In this document: one piece after another, positions 8,198-16,999 of the stretch | How positions within the stretch are numbered: the first letter of the stretch is position 1 | Layout of the letters: every line of letters begins with the position of its first letter | NCBI GenBank assembly: GCA_012719455.1 | Contig: JAAYAJ010000024.1 | Location: forward strand, 1 to 63,169 | Direction of reading: 5' to 3' | Length of the DNA: 63,169 nucleotides | Origin: Acidobacteriota bacterium | GTDB lineage: Bacteria; Acidobacteriota; UBA6911 | Program-made: the position numbers and the translations under genes | The notes under the pieces: generated by a model | The model's input: the letters and a program-made list of their open reading frames with translations, nothing else | What the model was told of the DNA's origin: nothing | The model's database searches: none

Positions 8198-9570
8198 AAT
8201 ACCCCGTCGCGCGCGTGGAAAGCCGGACCTCGATCCAGGAGGCGATCCGGACGGTTGAGCGGTCCCCGTTCGATCGGGCCTTCGTGGTCGACCCCGCGGG
8301 AGTCTACCTGGGATGCGTCACCATCGCCGACCTGCGCCGCCTGCTCATCAGCGGGGCCCGGGGGGAGGAGCCGGTTGAAGCCTACCCGCCCCGTCATGTC
8401 CACAAGCTGACGGCGGAGTTGCTCGAGGGCCGGGAGCTGGACGAGCGGATGATGTCCGGCATGGAACTCGAGGGGGTGCGCTATCTCCCCGTCGTCGACG
8501 CGGAGGGGAAGATCGCCGACGTTGTTTCCCTCGAAGAACTCGAGCGGCGGTACGGACTCAGGCCCGCCGCGGTGGGGGATGGGCCGGGACGGAGGGTGCT
8601 GGTGGTCGGCGGCGCCGGCTACCTCGGGAGCGTGCTCGCCCGGAAGCTCCTGAGCCGCGGCTTCCGGGTCCGGATCCTGGACAGCTTCATCTATGGGCAC
8701 CGGTCACTCCAACCCCTGGCGGAGGACCGGGGTCTCGAGATCGTCGAGGGGGACCTGCGCCATATCCCCACCATGGTCGCCACCCTGGCCGATGTCGACG
8801 CCGTCGTGCTGCTGGCTGCCATCGTTGGGGACCCGGCCTCCAAGGTCCGTCCGATCGAGACCTTCGAGACCAACGTGCTGGCGGCGCAGGCGCTGGCCTC
8901 GGCCGCGCGCCTGCAGCAGGTGGGCCGCTTCCTGTATGCCTCGACCTGCAGCGTCTACGGTGTGGGGAGCGCACTGCTAGATGAGGAGGCTCCGCTCAAC
9001 CCCGTTTCCCTCTACGCCCGGAGCAAGATCGAAACAGAGAAGATCATCCTCGGCATGGGGGGGGAGTATTTCAGCCCCACCATCCTTAGGATGGGAACCC
9101 TGTACGGCCTCTCCCCGCGCATGCGCTTCGACTTGGTTGTCAACACCATGAGCATGAAGTCGTTCGTCGACGGCCGAATCCAGGTCTTCGGCGGCGGCCA
9201 GTGGCGTCCGCTGCTCGGGGTGGAGGACGCCGCCGAGGTCTACGCCCGCTGCCTGGAGGCGGACCTCGGAAAGGTGGGCAACCAGGTGTTCAACGTCGGT
9301 TCCGATGCCCAGAATTACCGGATCGAGGAGGTGGCCGGCATCATCAGCACCGCCCTCGGAGGAATCCCCATTCACAGGGACCATTCCAACCTGGACGCCC
9401 GCGACTACCGGGTGTCCTTCGCCAAGCTGTCGGAAACGCTCGGCTTCCGCCCCGGGCAGACGATCGCCGATGCCGCCCGCGCCATCGTCGCGAGCCTCCG
9501 CTCCGGGGATATCCGCAACCCCGCCCAGCGGATTTACTACAATCACTTTTTCGACTCCACCGAGGAGTGA
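8194..9570 (+). CDS. CBS-domain pair fused to NAD-dependent sugar epimerase
   Basis: A 458-residue fusion. Residues 1-125 form two CBS motifs (SIQEAIRTVERSPFDRAFVV and GVRYLPVVDAEGKIADVVSL), the kind usually fused to nucleotidyltransferases or IMP dehydrogenase. From about residue 138 a complete epimerase/dehydratase follows: Rossmann VVGGAGYLGSVLARKLL, STCSVYG, catalytic YARSK and the C-terminal GFRPGQTIADAA segment. CBS pairs bind adenosine nucleotides, so the fusion could make sugar-nucleotide conversion responsive to energy state or SAM; this is inference. The ATG overlaps the stop of the upstream epimerase. The two epimerases differ in sequence and are not recent duplicates. Confidence 0.85.
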   Translation: MKYPVARVESRTSIQEAIRTVERSPFDRAFVVDPAGVYLGCVTIADLRRLLISGARGEEPVEAYPPRHVHKLTAELLEGRELDERMMSGMELEGVRYLPVVDAEGKIADVVSLEELERRYGLRPAAVGDGPGRRVLVVGGAGYLGSVLARKLLSRGFRVRILDSFIYGHRSLQPLAEDRGLEIVEGDLRHIPTMVATLADVDAVVLLAAIVGDPASKVRPIETFETNVLAAQALASAARLQQVGRFLYASTCSVYGVGSALLDEEAPLNPVSLYARSKIETEKIILGMGGEYFSPTILRMGTLYGLSPRMRFDLVVNTMSMKSFVDGRIQVFGGGQWRPLLGVEDAAEVYARCLEADLGKVGNQVFNVGSDAQNYRIEEVAGIISTALGGIPIHRDHSNLDARDYRVSFAKLSETLGFRPGQTIADAARAIVASLRSGDIRNPAQRIYYNHFFDSTEE

Positions 9571-9827
9571 GCCTCCCGGTCTGCCTGCGAGTTTTTTCTC
9601 TGCCTTTTTAATCTTATTTGCTGTAGCATTTGAACAATGCGCCCGATCAGTCCGCGGGAAAGGATAGACCGGGACGTATGAGCTTGATGTTTTCTGCTGA
9701 GGACTGTCAGGATATACGGCGCCAACCGATTACATGACCCCGAACCCATACGCATGAAGTCCACTGCACTCCTTTCATTCAGGGAGCGCGCTCCCCGCGT
9801 GTGCCGGGGTTTTAATAAGGGAGAGCA

Positions 9828-10385
9828 ATGTCTGTACGTTTGTTTGTAGGGAACCTTCCCTATGATGCCGATGAATCGGACCTGAGGGAATTCTTCGAGC
9901 CTGTCGGAACCCTCTCGGCCGTGATCATCCCCGTGGACCGTGATACGGGGAAGAAGCGAGGGTTCGCCTTCGTTGAGTTCAGCGACGCGGACCAGGCCGC
10001 GGAAGCCACCCGCAGATTCAACAACCAGCCCCTCAAGGGCCGGAATGTCACCATCAACGAAGCCCGCGCCCGTGGGGAGGCGCGGCCCGACGCCGGCCCG
10101 CGCCCGCCGATGCGGTCCGCTGATTCCTTCCGGTCCGGGTTCACCTCCAGGTCCGCTTTCGGGAGCGGCGACTTTGTCCCCGACCCTTCCGAGAGCGAAC
10201 GTGCCGCACGCGCCGAAAGGCGCAGCCGCACCTTTGGCGCCAACGCCAAGCCTGCCCGCAGGCGCAAAGGCGGCTTCGGCAACCGGGGCGAAATGGGGGC
10301 CCGGAAGGGCCCGATACGGGAGCGCACCGGCGGCCGGTTCTACGGAATTCATGACGACGACCATTTCGAGGACGATCTGGACTAG
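9828..10385 (+). CDS. RRM-domain RNA-binding protein
   Basis: A 185-residue protein with one RNA recognition motif in the first 80 residues: RNP2 LFVGNLPYDA at residues 5-14 and RNP1 KKRGFAFVEF at about 44-53. The remaining 100 residues are Arg-, Gly- and Pro-rich and probably disordered, which resembles cyanobacterial and deltaproteobacterial Rbp proteins extended with a basic tail. It starts after GGGAGAG at the correct distance. The 257-base leader upstream contains the GGGAGCGCGCTCCC palindrome (9782-9795), which could be a structured 5' UTR as in cold-inducible genes; the sequence does not prove regulation. It is probably monocistronic. Confidence 0.88.
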   Translation: MSVRLFVGNLPYDADESDLREFFEPVGTLSAVIIPVDRDTGKKRGFAFVEFSDADQAAEATRRFNNQPLKGRNVTINEARARGEARPDAGPRPPMRSADSFRSGFTSRSAFGSGDFVPDPSESERAARAERRSRTFGANAKPARRRKGGFGNRGEMGARKGPIRERTGGRFYGIHDDDHFEDDLD

Positions 10386-10592
10386 GAGCCGGGTCCGTAC
10401 CAAGACTTGGATTAACAGGGTTAAGCGTCGTCGTCCCACCCGCATGCCCGGCGGCTTTTCGCGCCGGGCGCTTGCTTCCCGCCAGGTCTTCGACCTGATG
10501 ACCGGAGGTTTGCCAGAATCCGATTGGGGATCCCATCGCCAGGCGCTATGATGGGGTGCCCGACAACCCAAATCACGGGCGAGGAGACACAC

Positions 10593-12158
10593 ATGTCAAA
10601 AGTCATCACTGCGGAACAGGCGGCGGCCCTGATCGGGGACGGCGTCACCATCGGCGCCAGCACCCAAGGGATGGCGGGGTGGGCCGAGGAGGTGGCCATC
10701 GCCATCGAGAAACGTTTTCTCGAGACCGGCCACCCCCGGGACATCACCCTGGTGCACAGTTGCACCTGCGGCGACTACAAGCAGCGCGGGACGACGCGGC
10801 TCGGCTACGAGGGACTCACCCGGCGCCTGGTCTGCGGACACACCCTCACCTCCCCGAACATGATCCGGCTGATCGAGGAGAACAAGATCGAGTGCTACCT
10901 CCTCCCGCAGGGGGTCATCTGCCAGCTCTGGCGGGCGATCGCGGGGAAGAAGGTGGGGGTCATCACCTCCGTGGGGCTCGGGACCTTCGTTGATCCGCGC
11001 ATCGACGGTGGGAAGATCACCCCCATCACGAGCGAGGACATGGTCAAGCTCATCGAGATCGAAGGACAGGAGCTGCTGCTGTACAAGCCCTTCCCTGTCC
11101 ACGTGGCCCTGATCCGCGGAACGGTGGCCGACGAAAACGGCAACCTCAACATGGACCGCGAGCACGTGATCATGGAAGCCCTGCCGCTGGCCATGGCGGC
11201 CAAGAACAGCGGCGGCATCGTCATCGCCCAGGCCCACGACCTGGCCGAGGCGCACTCGCTCCCCCCCAAGAACGTCAAGGTCCCGGGGGCCCTGGTCGAT
11301 TACGTGGTGATCGCCAAGCCGGAAAACCACCACCAGACCCAGTCGACCTACTACAGCCCGGCGCTTGCGGGGAACCTCCGGATCCCGCTCGGCGGCATCC
11401 CCCCGGTCCCGCTCGACGCCCGGAAGATCATCGGGCGCAGGGCGGCGATGGAACTTGCCGCCGGCGACATCATCAACCTCGGCGTGGGGATTCCCGCCTT
11501 CGTCGCCAGCACGGTGGCCGAGGAGGGGGCGAGCCAGAGCGTCACCTTTACTACGGAACTGGGGGTCTTCGGCGGGGTCCCCGCGCTCGACCTCGATTTC
11601 GGCGGGGCCTACAACGCCGAGGCGATGATCGAGCACGCCTCCATGTTTGATTTCTACGACGGCGGCGGCTTGGACGTCACCTTTGTCGGCTTGGCCCAGG
11701 TCGACCGGAAGGTCGATGTGAACGTCAGCCGTTTCGGCAACCGGGTGGCCGGCCCCGGCGGCTTCATCAACATCACCCAGAATTCCAAGAAGGTGGTCTT
11801 CTGCGGGATGTTCGCCATAGGGTCGGAAGCGGTCATCGAGGACGGCCGGCTGCGCATCACCCGGGAAGGGAAGGGGAAGAAGTTCATCGAGCGCGTGGAG
11901 CAGGTCACCTTCAGCGGCGCTTACGCCACGCGCACCGGCCTGCCGGTGCTCTTCGTGACCGAACGGGGGGTGCTGCAGCTCTCCGACGGGGAACTCGAGG
12001 TGATCGAGATCGCGCCGGGGGTGGACCTCGAGCGCGACATCCTGGCGATGATGGAATTCCGGCCGAAGATTTCGCCCACGCTCAAGAGCATGGAGCCGGC
12101 CCTGTTCCAGCCCCACTGGGGAGGGCTCCAGGCGATTCTCGAGGCCAGAAAACACTAG
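10593..12158 (+). CDS. Acyl-CoA:acetate/3-ketoacid CoA-transferase (family I, fused subunits)
   Basis: A 521-residue single-chain CoA-transferase joining the alpha-type domain (residues 1-270, ITAEQAAALIGDGVTIGAST) and beta-type domain (about 275-521). The thioester-forming glutamate is probably E322 in FTTELGVFGG. The C-terminal GPGGFINITQNSKKVVFCG is a hallmark of propionate CoA-transferase/YdiF-type enzymes. It transfers CoA between short-chain acyl-CoA and acetate or a similar acid in the cytoplasm. GAGGAG precedes the ATG by eight bases; the open frame further upstream is non-homologous. No linked beta-oxidation genes are visible, so the physiological acyl group is unknown. Confidence 0.9.
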   Translation: MSKVITAEQAAALIGDGVTIGASTQGMAGWAEEVAIAIEKRFLETGHPRDITLVHSCTCGDYKQRGTTRLGYEGLTRRLVCGHTLTSPNMIRLIEENKIECYLLPQGVICQLWRAIAGKKVGVITSVGLGTFVDPRIDGGKITPITSEDMVKLIEIEGQELLLYKPFPVHVALIRGTVADENGNLNMDREHVIMEALPLAMAAKNSGGIVIAQAHDLAEAHSLPPKNVKVPGALVDYVVIAKPENHHQTQSTYYSPALAGNLRIPLGGIPPVPLDARKIIGRRAAMELAAGDIINLGVGIPAFVASTVAEEGASQSVTFTTELGVFGGVPALDLDFGGAYNAEAMIEHASMFDFYDGGGLDVTFVGLAQVDRKVDVNVSRFGNRVAGPGGFINITQNSKKVVFCGMFAIGSEAVIEDGRLRITREGKGKKFIERVEQVTFSGAYATRTGLPVLFVTERGVLQLSDGELEVIEIAPGVDLERDILAMMEFRPKISPTLKSMEPALFQPHWGGLQAILEARKH

Positions 12159-12334
12159 TTTGCCCCCCGGGAAGGGGTGTGTCGTGGTCTCACTGCCCAA
12201 CCGCATCCCATCGGGATAAGGAAGGAATGTGGGATCTCAACCTTCGAGAAGGCGGTTTCTGCAGGCAGGATTGGCCCTGCCGGCCGCCGGCTTCCTGGAG
12301 GCCAGGCCGGGCAGGCCCCAAAGGATGAGGGGCC

Positions 12335-13603
12335 TCATGGACGTGATCGGTGAGTCCGTTTTGCGGGCCGGCCCCAGCCCGCCGGGGTCCGGGTGCCGTA
12401 GATGCCCCCGCGTGCCCCCAACTCTTCCAGGGCGCGGGCGAACAGGGGGTCGACCTCCCCGGGGGGCGCCGCGGCAAACGCGGTCTGGGGCAGCGGGGCG
12501 AACAGGTGCGGGTGCACCCGCGCCCCCAGCGCCACGATCCGCTCCATGGCGCGCAGGCTCGCGCGCCGGTCCTCCTCCTCTTCCCCCGGCAGCCCGAAGA
12601 TGAAGTCGACGATCACCTTGAACCCCCGACGGCGCGCGAGCGCCACCGCGCCGAGCACCTCCTCCACCGTATGCCCCCGGCCGCACGCCTCGAGCACGCG
12701 CGGGCTCCCCGACTGGGCGCCGATGACGATCTCGTCGTTGTCGGCATATTCCCGCAGCAGGGCGAGGGTCTCCTCCGTGACGTGCTCGGGCCGCGCCTCG
12801 GACGGGAAGTGGGCGAAGAGGATCTTCGCCCGCTTCCCGACGGCCCCGCGCAGCGCAGAGAGCAGTTCCCGCAGGGCGGCAAGATCGAGCCGCCGGCCGT
12901 CAGGGGAGCCGTAGGAGAATGCATTGGGAGAGAGGAGCCTGACGACCTTGCGGTCGATGGAGCGGAGGGCGAGCGCCTGCTCGACGATCCGGTCGACCGA
13001 GCGGTGGCGCAGCCGGGTGCCGAACAGGTGCGACGTCTGGCAGTAGCTGCAGGCGAAGGCGCAGCCGCGCGTGATCTCGATCGGGCCGAACATCCCGCGC
13101 GCGGGGGAGATCGAGGAAGCCGCGTCGAGATCGACCGGCTCCTTCCCCCGGATGACGCCCCCTTGCTCGAAGGGGCCCGCCACGCCCCCGCCGAGGAGCG
13201 AGAGGAGAACCCGGGGAAAGGTCTTTTCGGCCTCGCCGGTGAAGACTGCGTCGGCCCCGGCGCGGAGCACCTCTTCAGGTCGTGCGGAGGGGTGCGGGCC
13301 CCCGGCGAGGAGGACCACCCGCTCTCCCCACTGGGCGCGCAACTCCGTCATCAGGCGCGCCTGCTCCTCGAACTGGCACGTCATCATCGAGAGGGCGATG
13401 ACGGCGCGGGTGGTATTGCGGAGCCGCTCCGCCGTCGCGGCGCAGAGTTCGGCCGAGGTACGGGGGAGGTCGATCCGCAGCCGTTCCAACCCGGGGGTGG
13501 CGTCGAGCGCCCCCGCCAGCGCGTTGAAGCTGTAGGTGTTCAGGCGGTGGTAGTGGAAGAGGAGGGCGGTGTCGTCAGCCACGGAGATCGGCGGTTTTGT
13601 CAT
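12335..13603 (-). CDS. B12-binding-domain radical SAM protein (MJ_1487/TIGR04013-like)
   Basis: A 422-residue protein. The N-terminal 150 residues resemble a cobalamin-binding Rossmann domain (VVLLAGGPHPSARPEEVLRAG, FTGEAEKTFP), and the radical SAM core begins around 175 with RGCAFACSYCQTS, giving the CxxxCxxC cluster ligands. Downstream, GAQSGSPRVLEACGRGHTVEE and FIFGLPGEEEEDRR are typical of the B12-SAM subgroup. The overall layout and length resemble the family annotated as B12-binding/radical SAM protein of the MJ_1487 type, whose reaction is not established. The Arg-rich C-terminus looks like unstructured extension. No partner genes indicate a substrate. Confidence 0.82.
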   Translation of the reverse strand: MTKPPISVADDTALLFHYHRLNTYSFNALAGALDATPGLERLRIDLPRTSAELCAATAERLRNTTRAVIALSMMTCQFEEQARLMTELRAQWGERVVLLAGGPHPSARPEEVLRAGADAVFTGEAEKTFPRVLLSLLGGGVAGPFEQGGVIRGKEPVDLDAASSISPARGMFGPIEITRGCAFACSYCQTSHLFGTRLRHRSVDRIVEQALALRSIDRKVVRLLSPNAFSYGSPDGRRLDLAALRELLSALRGAVGKRAKILFAHFPSEARPEHVTEETLALLREYADNDEIVIGAQSGSPRVLEACGRGHTVEEVLGAVALARRRGFKVIVDFIFGLPGEEEEDRRASLRAMERIVALGARVHPHLFAPLPQTAFAAAPPGEVDPLFARALEELGARGGIYGTRTPAGWGRPAKRTHRSRP

Positions 13604-13615
13604 CCCGGGCGGCTC

Positions 13616-14144
13616 CTAGGCCCGGCCGCGCAGTTTGCACGCCTGCACCAGCTCGAACGAATTGTACGATTGCATCTCCTCTTCCCTTCCTTCGGCTCCC
13701 CCGGTTGCCGCCCCGCCGGCCGGTCCGGTTGTTGCAGCCCTTTCCCCCCGTCGGCTCCTCTTTCCGGGAGACGTCAAAGATGAACCGGCGCCGGCATTTG
13801 CGGCAGGCCAAGGCCCGGTCGAACCGTTCGATGTCGACGTAGACGGTGTCGAGGAGGTCGCCCGAAACGGCGTTCCTTCCAATCCAAGGACGATCGCCTC
13901 CTTTCCGCTTGAGACGCGGGTGATAGCGGGGGAGCGTCTCAGGTTGAGGCTCCGGCGCTCGTTGTTGATCAGCGCTGATCAGCTCGTTGAAACGGCCGTC
14001 CTTCTCGAAGGGGTAGAGATCGTACAGGCTCGAGGCCGGCAGCACGTCCCCGATCCTGTGGCGCATCAGGCGCCGGAAACCCTGAAAACGCGTTCTGTAG
14101 CCGTGTTCGATCCGGAGCGGTTTGAGATGCTTTTCAGCCGGCAT
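13616..14144 (-). pseudogene. Frameshifted N-terminal relic of a PEP/pyruvate-binding-domain protein
   Basis: From the ATG at 14144, minus strand, the frame reads RIEHGYRTRFQGFRRLMRHR and SSLYDLYPFEKDGRFNELIS, which resembles the conserved N-terminus of large proteins annotated as PEP/pyruvate-binding domain proteins. Near 13970 the homology moves to another frame (RRSLNLRRSPAITRVSSGKE), so at least one frameshift separates the halves. Homology then fades; a cysteine-rich piece (ALACRKCRRRF) follows and may belong to a different remnant. The kinase-like remainder is absent. I read this as decayed DNA, not a live gene. Confidence 0.5.
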
Positions 14145-14389
14145 GCGTGTCCTTGAGACCGTCCACAGAATAGCAGAAGGGGGAGCGGATGCACAACGGG
14201 ATCCCCTCCCGTGCGCCGGTCATGCCCTGATGCGTGTAATGCTTCTCTTTCGAGCAGAATCCCTTCTTCCTGGGCCCGGCAGGAGCAATCGCACCCGTTC
14301 GCCGATCCGAAATATTCTATAACCTGACTGTCTTGCAAAATAAACGGGTGTCGTGTATAAGTGGCAGATCTGAAAGGAGGAAGTCTGTC

Positions 14390-16597
14390 ATGAGAGATAC
14401 AGTGTGCGGGGGAAGATTCACGCGGGGGCTGCGCCGGCTGGCGCTTATTGCCGCGTTTGCCGCGCTGGGAGGGTTTTCCCTTCCGGCCGCGGCCGAGGAG
14501 AGCGACGGGACGCAGGACGAGGTGTTTGCGCTGGGAACCTTATTCCGAAGCGTCGTGGAGGAGCGGGCCGGATCACCCTCCGAGCTGATGGAAGAGACCG
14601 TGGGCAGGACCCAAATCCAGCTTTTTGAACAAAGAACGGTGGACGAGGCCATCATGCGCCTGCCGGGTGTGCGCTACGTCCGTCCGAGAGGCGGGCGTTT
14701 CGAATCGGGTGTTGTTGTCCGGGGATTCTCGGCTTTTGGGAACAGGGACGCGGCGGTGCCGCTTTTCGTCGACGGCATCCCGGCCTCGGTGCCCTACGAT
14801 TACAGCATGGACATGGGTCGTTTCACCACCGGCGGCCTGTCGGCCATCAGCGTGTCCAAGGGCTACAGTTCGGTGCTCTACGGGCCGAACGCCCTTGGCG
14901 GAGTCGTCAATATCGTCTCGCAGCGGCCCACGAAACCGTTGTACGGCAACGCAACGTTCGGGATCGGCACCGGGGACACTATCGAGGCCAATGGAATCTT
15001 CGGGACTTTGCAGGACCGGTGGTACGCCCAAGTCGGCTTGTCGTATCTCAAGCGGGAGTTCATCCATGCCGCCGACACCTTCACCGGCACCGATTCCACC
15101 GGCCAGGAAAGGGACACCGACCGGAAGAACTACGGTACCCGGGATAAAAAAATGGAGTTCAAGGTCGGCTTCCTCCCCAACCAGACGGACGAGTACGTGG
15201 TGAGCTATCTCCGGCAGACCGGCCGGAAGGGGGCGCGGAGGGATTCGGGCAGCTGTTCATCGACCACCAACCCGGAATGCTGGGCGCTGGGCTACATCGA
15301 AAGCTGGTGGGAATGGCCCTACTGGGATCGCGAGACCCTGTCCTACGTTTCCAAGACGCATTTGGGTGGCATCTACCTGAAGCCCCGCGTCTACTACGAC
15401 AAGTACGACAACGGCCTTTATGGCTGGGGCCGGAGCTACGCGACCAGGGACGATTCTCTGAGCCGCTACGATGATTACGCCTGGGGCGGGTCGCTGGAGA
15501 TAGGAACGGCCAAATCCGAGAACAACGAACTGAAGGGGATTTTTTCCTACAAGTTCAACCAACATAAGGCCTACGACCTGGAGGGGCACGACGGCGGCCG
15601 CATCGATGGAAGCGATGAGAAGCTCGAGGAGCAGGTCTTCTACTTCGCTCTCGAGGACACCTACCGGATCAGCGAGCAGTGGGAAATCCAGGGCGGCCTG
15701 CTCTACAGCCGGCGCCAGACTACCTATGCCGGTGAGGGGCTAAATATCGCCGACCTGATCATCGACTATCCCACGACCGATTTCGGTCTCACCCCTCCCG
15801 ATATCGACTCCTGGGATCCGCAGGGGGTCGTGTTCTACAAGCCCACTAAAAACCATGCTTTCCATTACTCCATCGCCAAGAAGACGCGGTTCCCGTCGAT
15901 CCGAAACCAGTTTTCGAATTACGGGGCGGGGGACACTTATAACGCGGGAGGTGCAATCGGCAGGATACCGCTGGTCACCCTTCCCAACCCCGGTCTGAAG
16001 CCGGAAAAGGCGCTGCATCACGAGGTGGGCTGGGACGGCAAGTTCTTCAGCCGGCGGCTGGCCGTGACGCTCGATCTGTTCTACAGCACGAACCGGGACC
16101 TGATCGACCGATCCACCGTGGACATCACCACCTATCCCGGCTACGCCGTGCAGCAGGTGGTCAACGTCGCCGGCGACACCCGGCGCAGCGGCATGGACCT
16201 GGGGGTGGAGTACATCGCCGACGACCGTCTCCTGATCGGCGGCAGCTTCAGCTACCTGCATTCGGAAAACAAGGATGTTCCCGCATGGCGTCCCACCCAC
16301 CCGGCCTACAACGGTTCGCTTTATGCCAGCATCAGGCTGAACCGCTGGGCCTCACTTGTTCCGGCAATGGATTATTTCGGCCGGAGCCGATACAGCTCGA
16401 CCGGAGCCAACCGCTGGGCCTATAACCAGGGAGCGGCGCTCGTCGACCTGAAACTTTCCATAACTCCACCGATGCACCGGAATGTTTCCATCAATTTCGG
16501 CGCGGAAAACCTCTTCAATACGGACTACCGGGGATACAACGACGCCTATCCTTCCCCGGGCCGTTACTACTTCGCCAACGTGCGCTACGCCCTGTAG
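14390..16597 (+). CDS. TonB-dependent outer-membrane receptor
   Basis: A 735-residue outer-membrane receptor. A signal peptide (residues 1-33, ending PAAAEES) leads to a plug domain (about 60-200: RTQIQLFEQRTVDEAIMRLP, LFVDGIPASVPYD, VLYGPNALGGVVNIVSQRPT) and a 22-strand-type beta-barrel ending in an aromatic-rich strand, GRYYFANVRYAL. AAAGGAGG lies seven bases before the chosen ATG; the open frame continues 19 codons upstream from a TTG, but without support. TonB receptors import siderophores, cobalamin, glycans or metals across the outer membrane. No transporter or biosynthetic neighbours indicate the ligand. Downstream is a decayed gdhA fragment, and upstream another relic. Confidence 0.9.
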   Translation: MRDTVCGGRFTRGLRRLALIAAFAALGGFSLPAAAEESDGTQDEVFALGTLFRSVVEERAGSPSELMEETVGRTQIQLFEQRTVDEAIMRLPGVRYVRPRGGRFESGVVVRGFSAFGNRDAAVPLFVDGIPASVPYDYSMDMGRFTTGGLSAISVSKGYSSVLYGPNALGGVVNIVSQRPTKPLYGNATFGIGTGDTIEANGIFGTLQDRWYAQVGLSYLKREFIHAADTFTGTDSTGQERDTDRKNYGTRDKKMEFKVGFLPNQTDEYVVSYLRQTGRKGARRDSGSCSSTTNPECWALGYIESWWEWPYWDRETLSYVSKTHLGGIYLKPRVYYDKYDNGLYGWGRSYATRDDSLSRYDDYAWGGSLEIGTAKSENNELKGIFSYKFNQHKAYDLEGHDGGRIDGSDEKLEEQVFYFALEDTYRISEQWEIQGGLLYSRRQTTYAGEGLNIADLIIDYPTTDFGLTPPDIDSWDPQGVVFYKPTKNHAFHYSIAKKTRFPSIRNQFSNYGAGDTYNAGGAIGRIPLVTLPNPGLKPEKALHHEVGWDGKFFSRRLAVTLDLFYSTNRDLIDRSTVDITTYPGYAVQQVVNVAGDTRRSGMDLGVEYIADDRLLIGGSFSYLHSENKDVPAWRPTHPAYNGSLYASIRLNRWASLVPAMDYFGRSRYSSTGANRWAYNQGAALVDLKLSITPPMHRNVSINFGAENLFNTDYRGYNDAYPSPGRYYFANVRYAL

Positions 16598-16737
16598 CGG
16601 CGGCCGGTTTTTTCGGGGGGCGCGCCGAGCGGCGTTCCTGGTATCCGGTTTCGGGCACGACCCGGAGCCGGATGCCCGGGCCCGGTGTCCCCGAACGCGG
16701 AAAACACCCGCCTCTTTCGGGAGAGACCGGAAGAGGC

Positions 16738-16960
16738 GGGGCCGGTTAAAGACAAGTAGGCCAAGGCTTGGTCCAGCCTCCGGCATGGCGTCCGCGACCT
16801 CGAGGAAGCCGCCGATGTTGGCGGCGTTGAAATAGTTGCCCGGCGTCCGGAAGCGCTTGCGCACATTCGACGCGGGCGGCGTGAAAGCTCTTCATGATCA
16901 GGTGCAGGCGGTTTTCGACCTCCTTGCCCTGTTTCATTATGATGCGGAGGTTGCTGCCAG
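16738..16960 (-). pseudogene. Decayed 3' fragment of NADP-glutamate dehydrogenase (gdhA)
   Basis: Minus strand. One frame reads KEVENRLHLIMKSFHAARVE and, after a frameshift near 16865, another reads TPGNYFNAANIGGFLEVADA. Together they match the C-terminal end of GdhA (in E. coli the corresponding parts are a KLHHIM-type helix and NYVQGANIAGFVKVADAM). Only about 65 codons of a 450-codon gene remain and the stop is lost. The rest of the 16598-16999 gap shows no gene. Confidence 0.6.
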
Positions 16961-16999
16961 GGGTGGGACGCTGGAGAAGGGCCCGCTGGGGGAGCAGGG

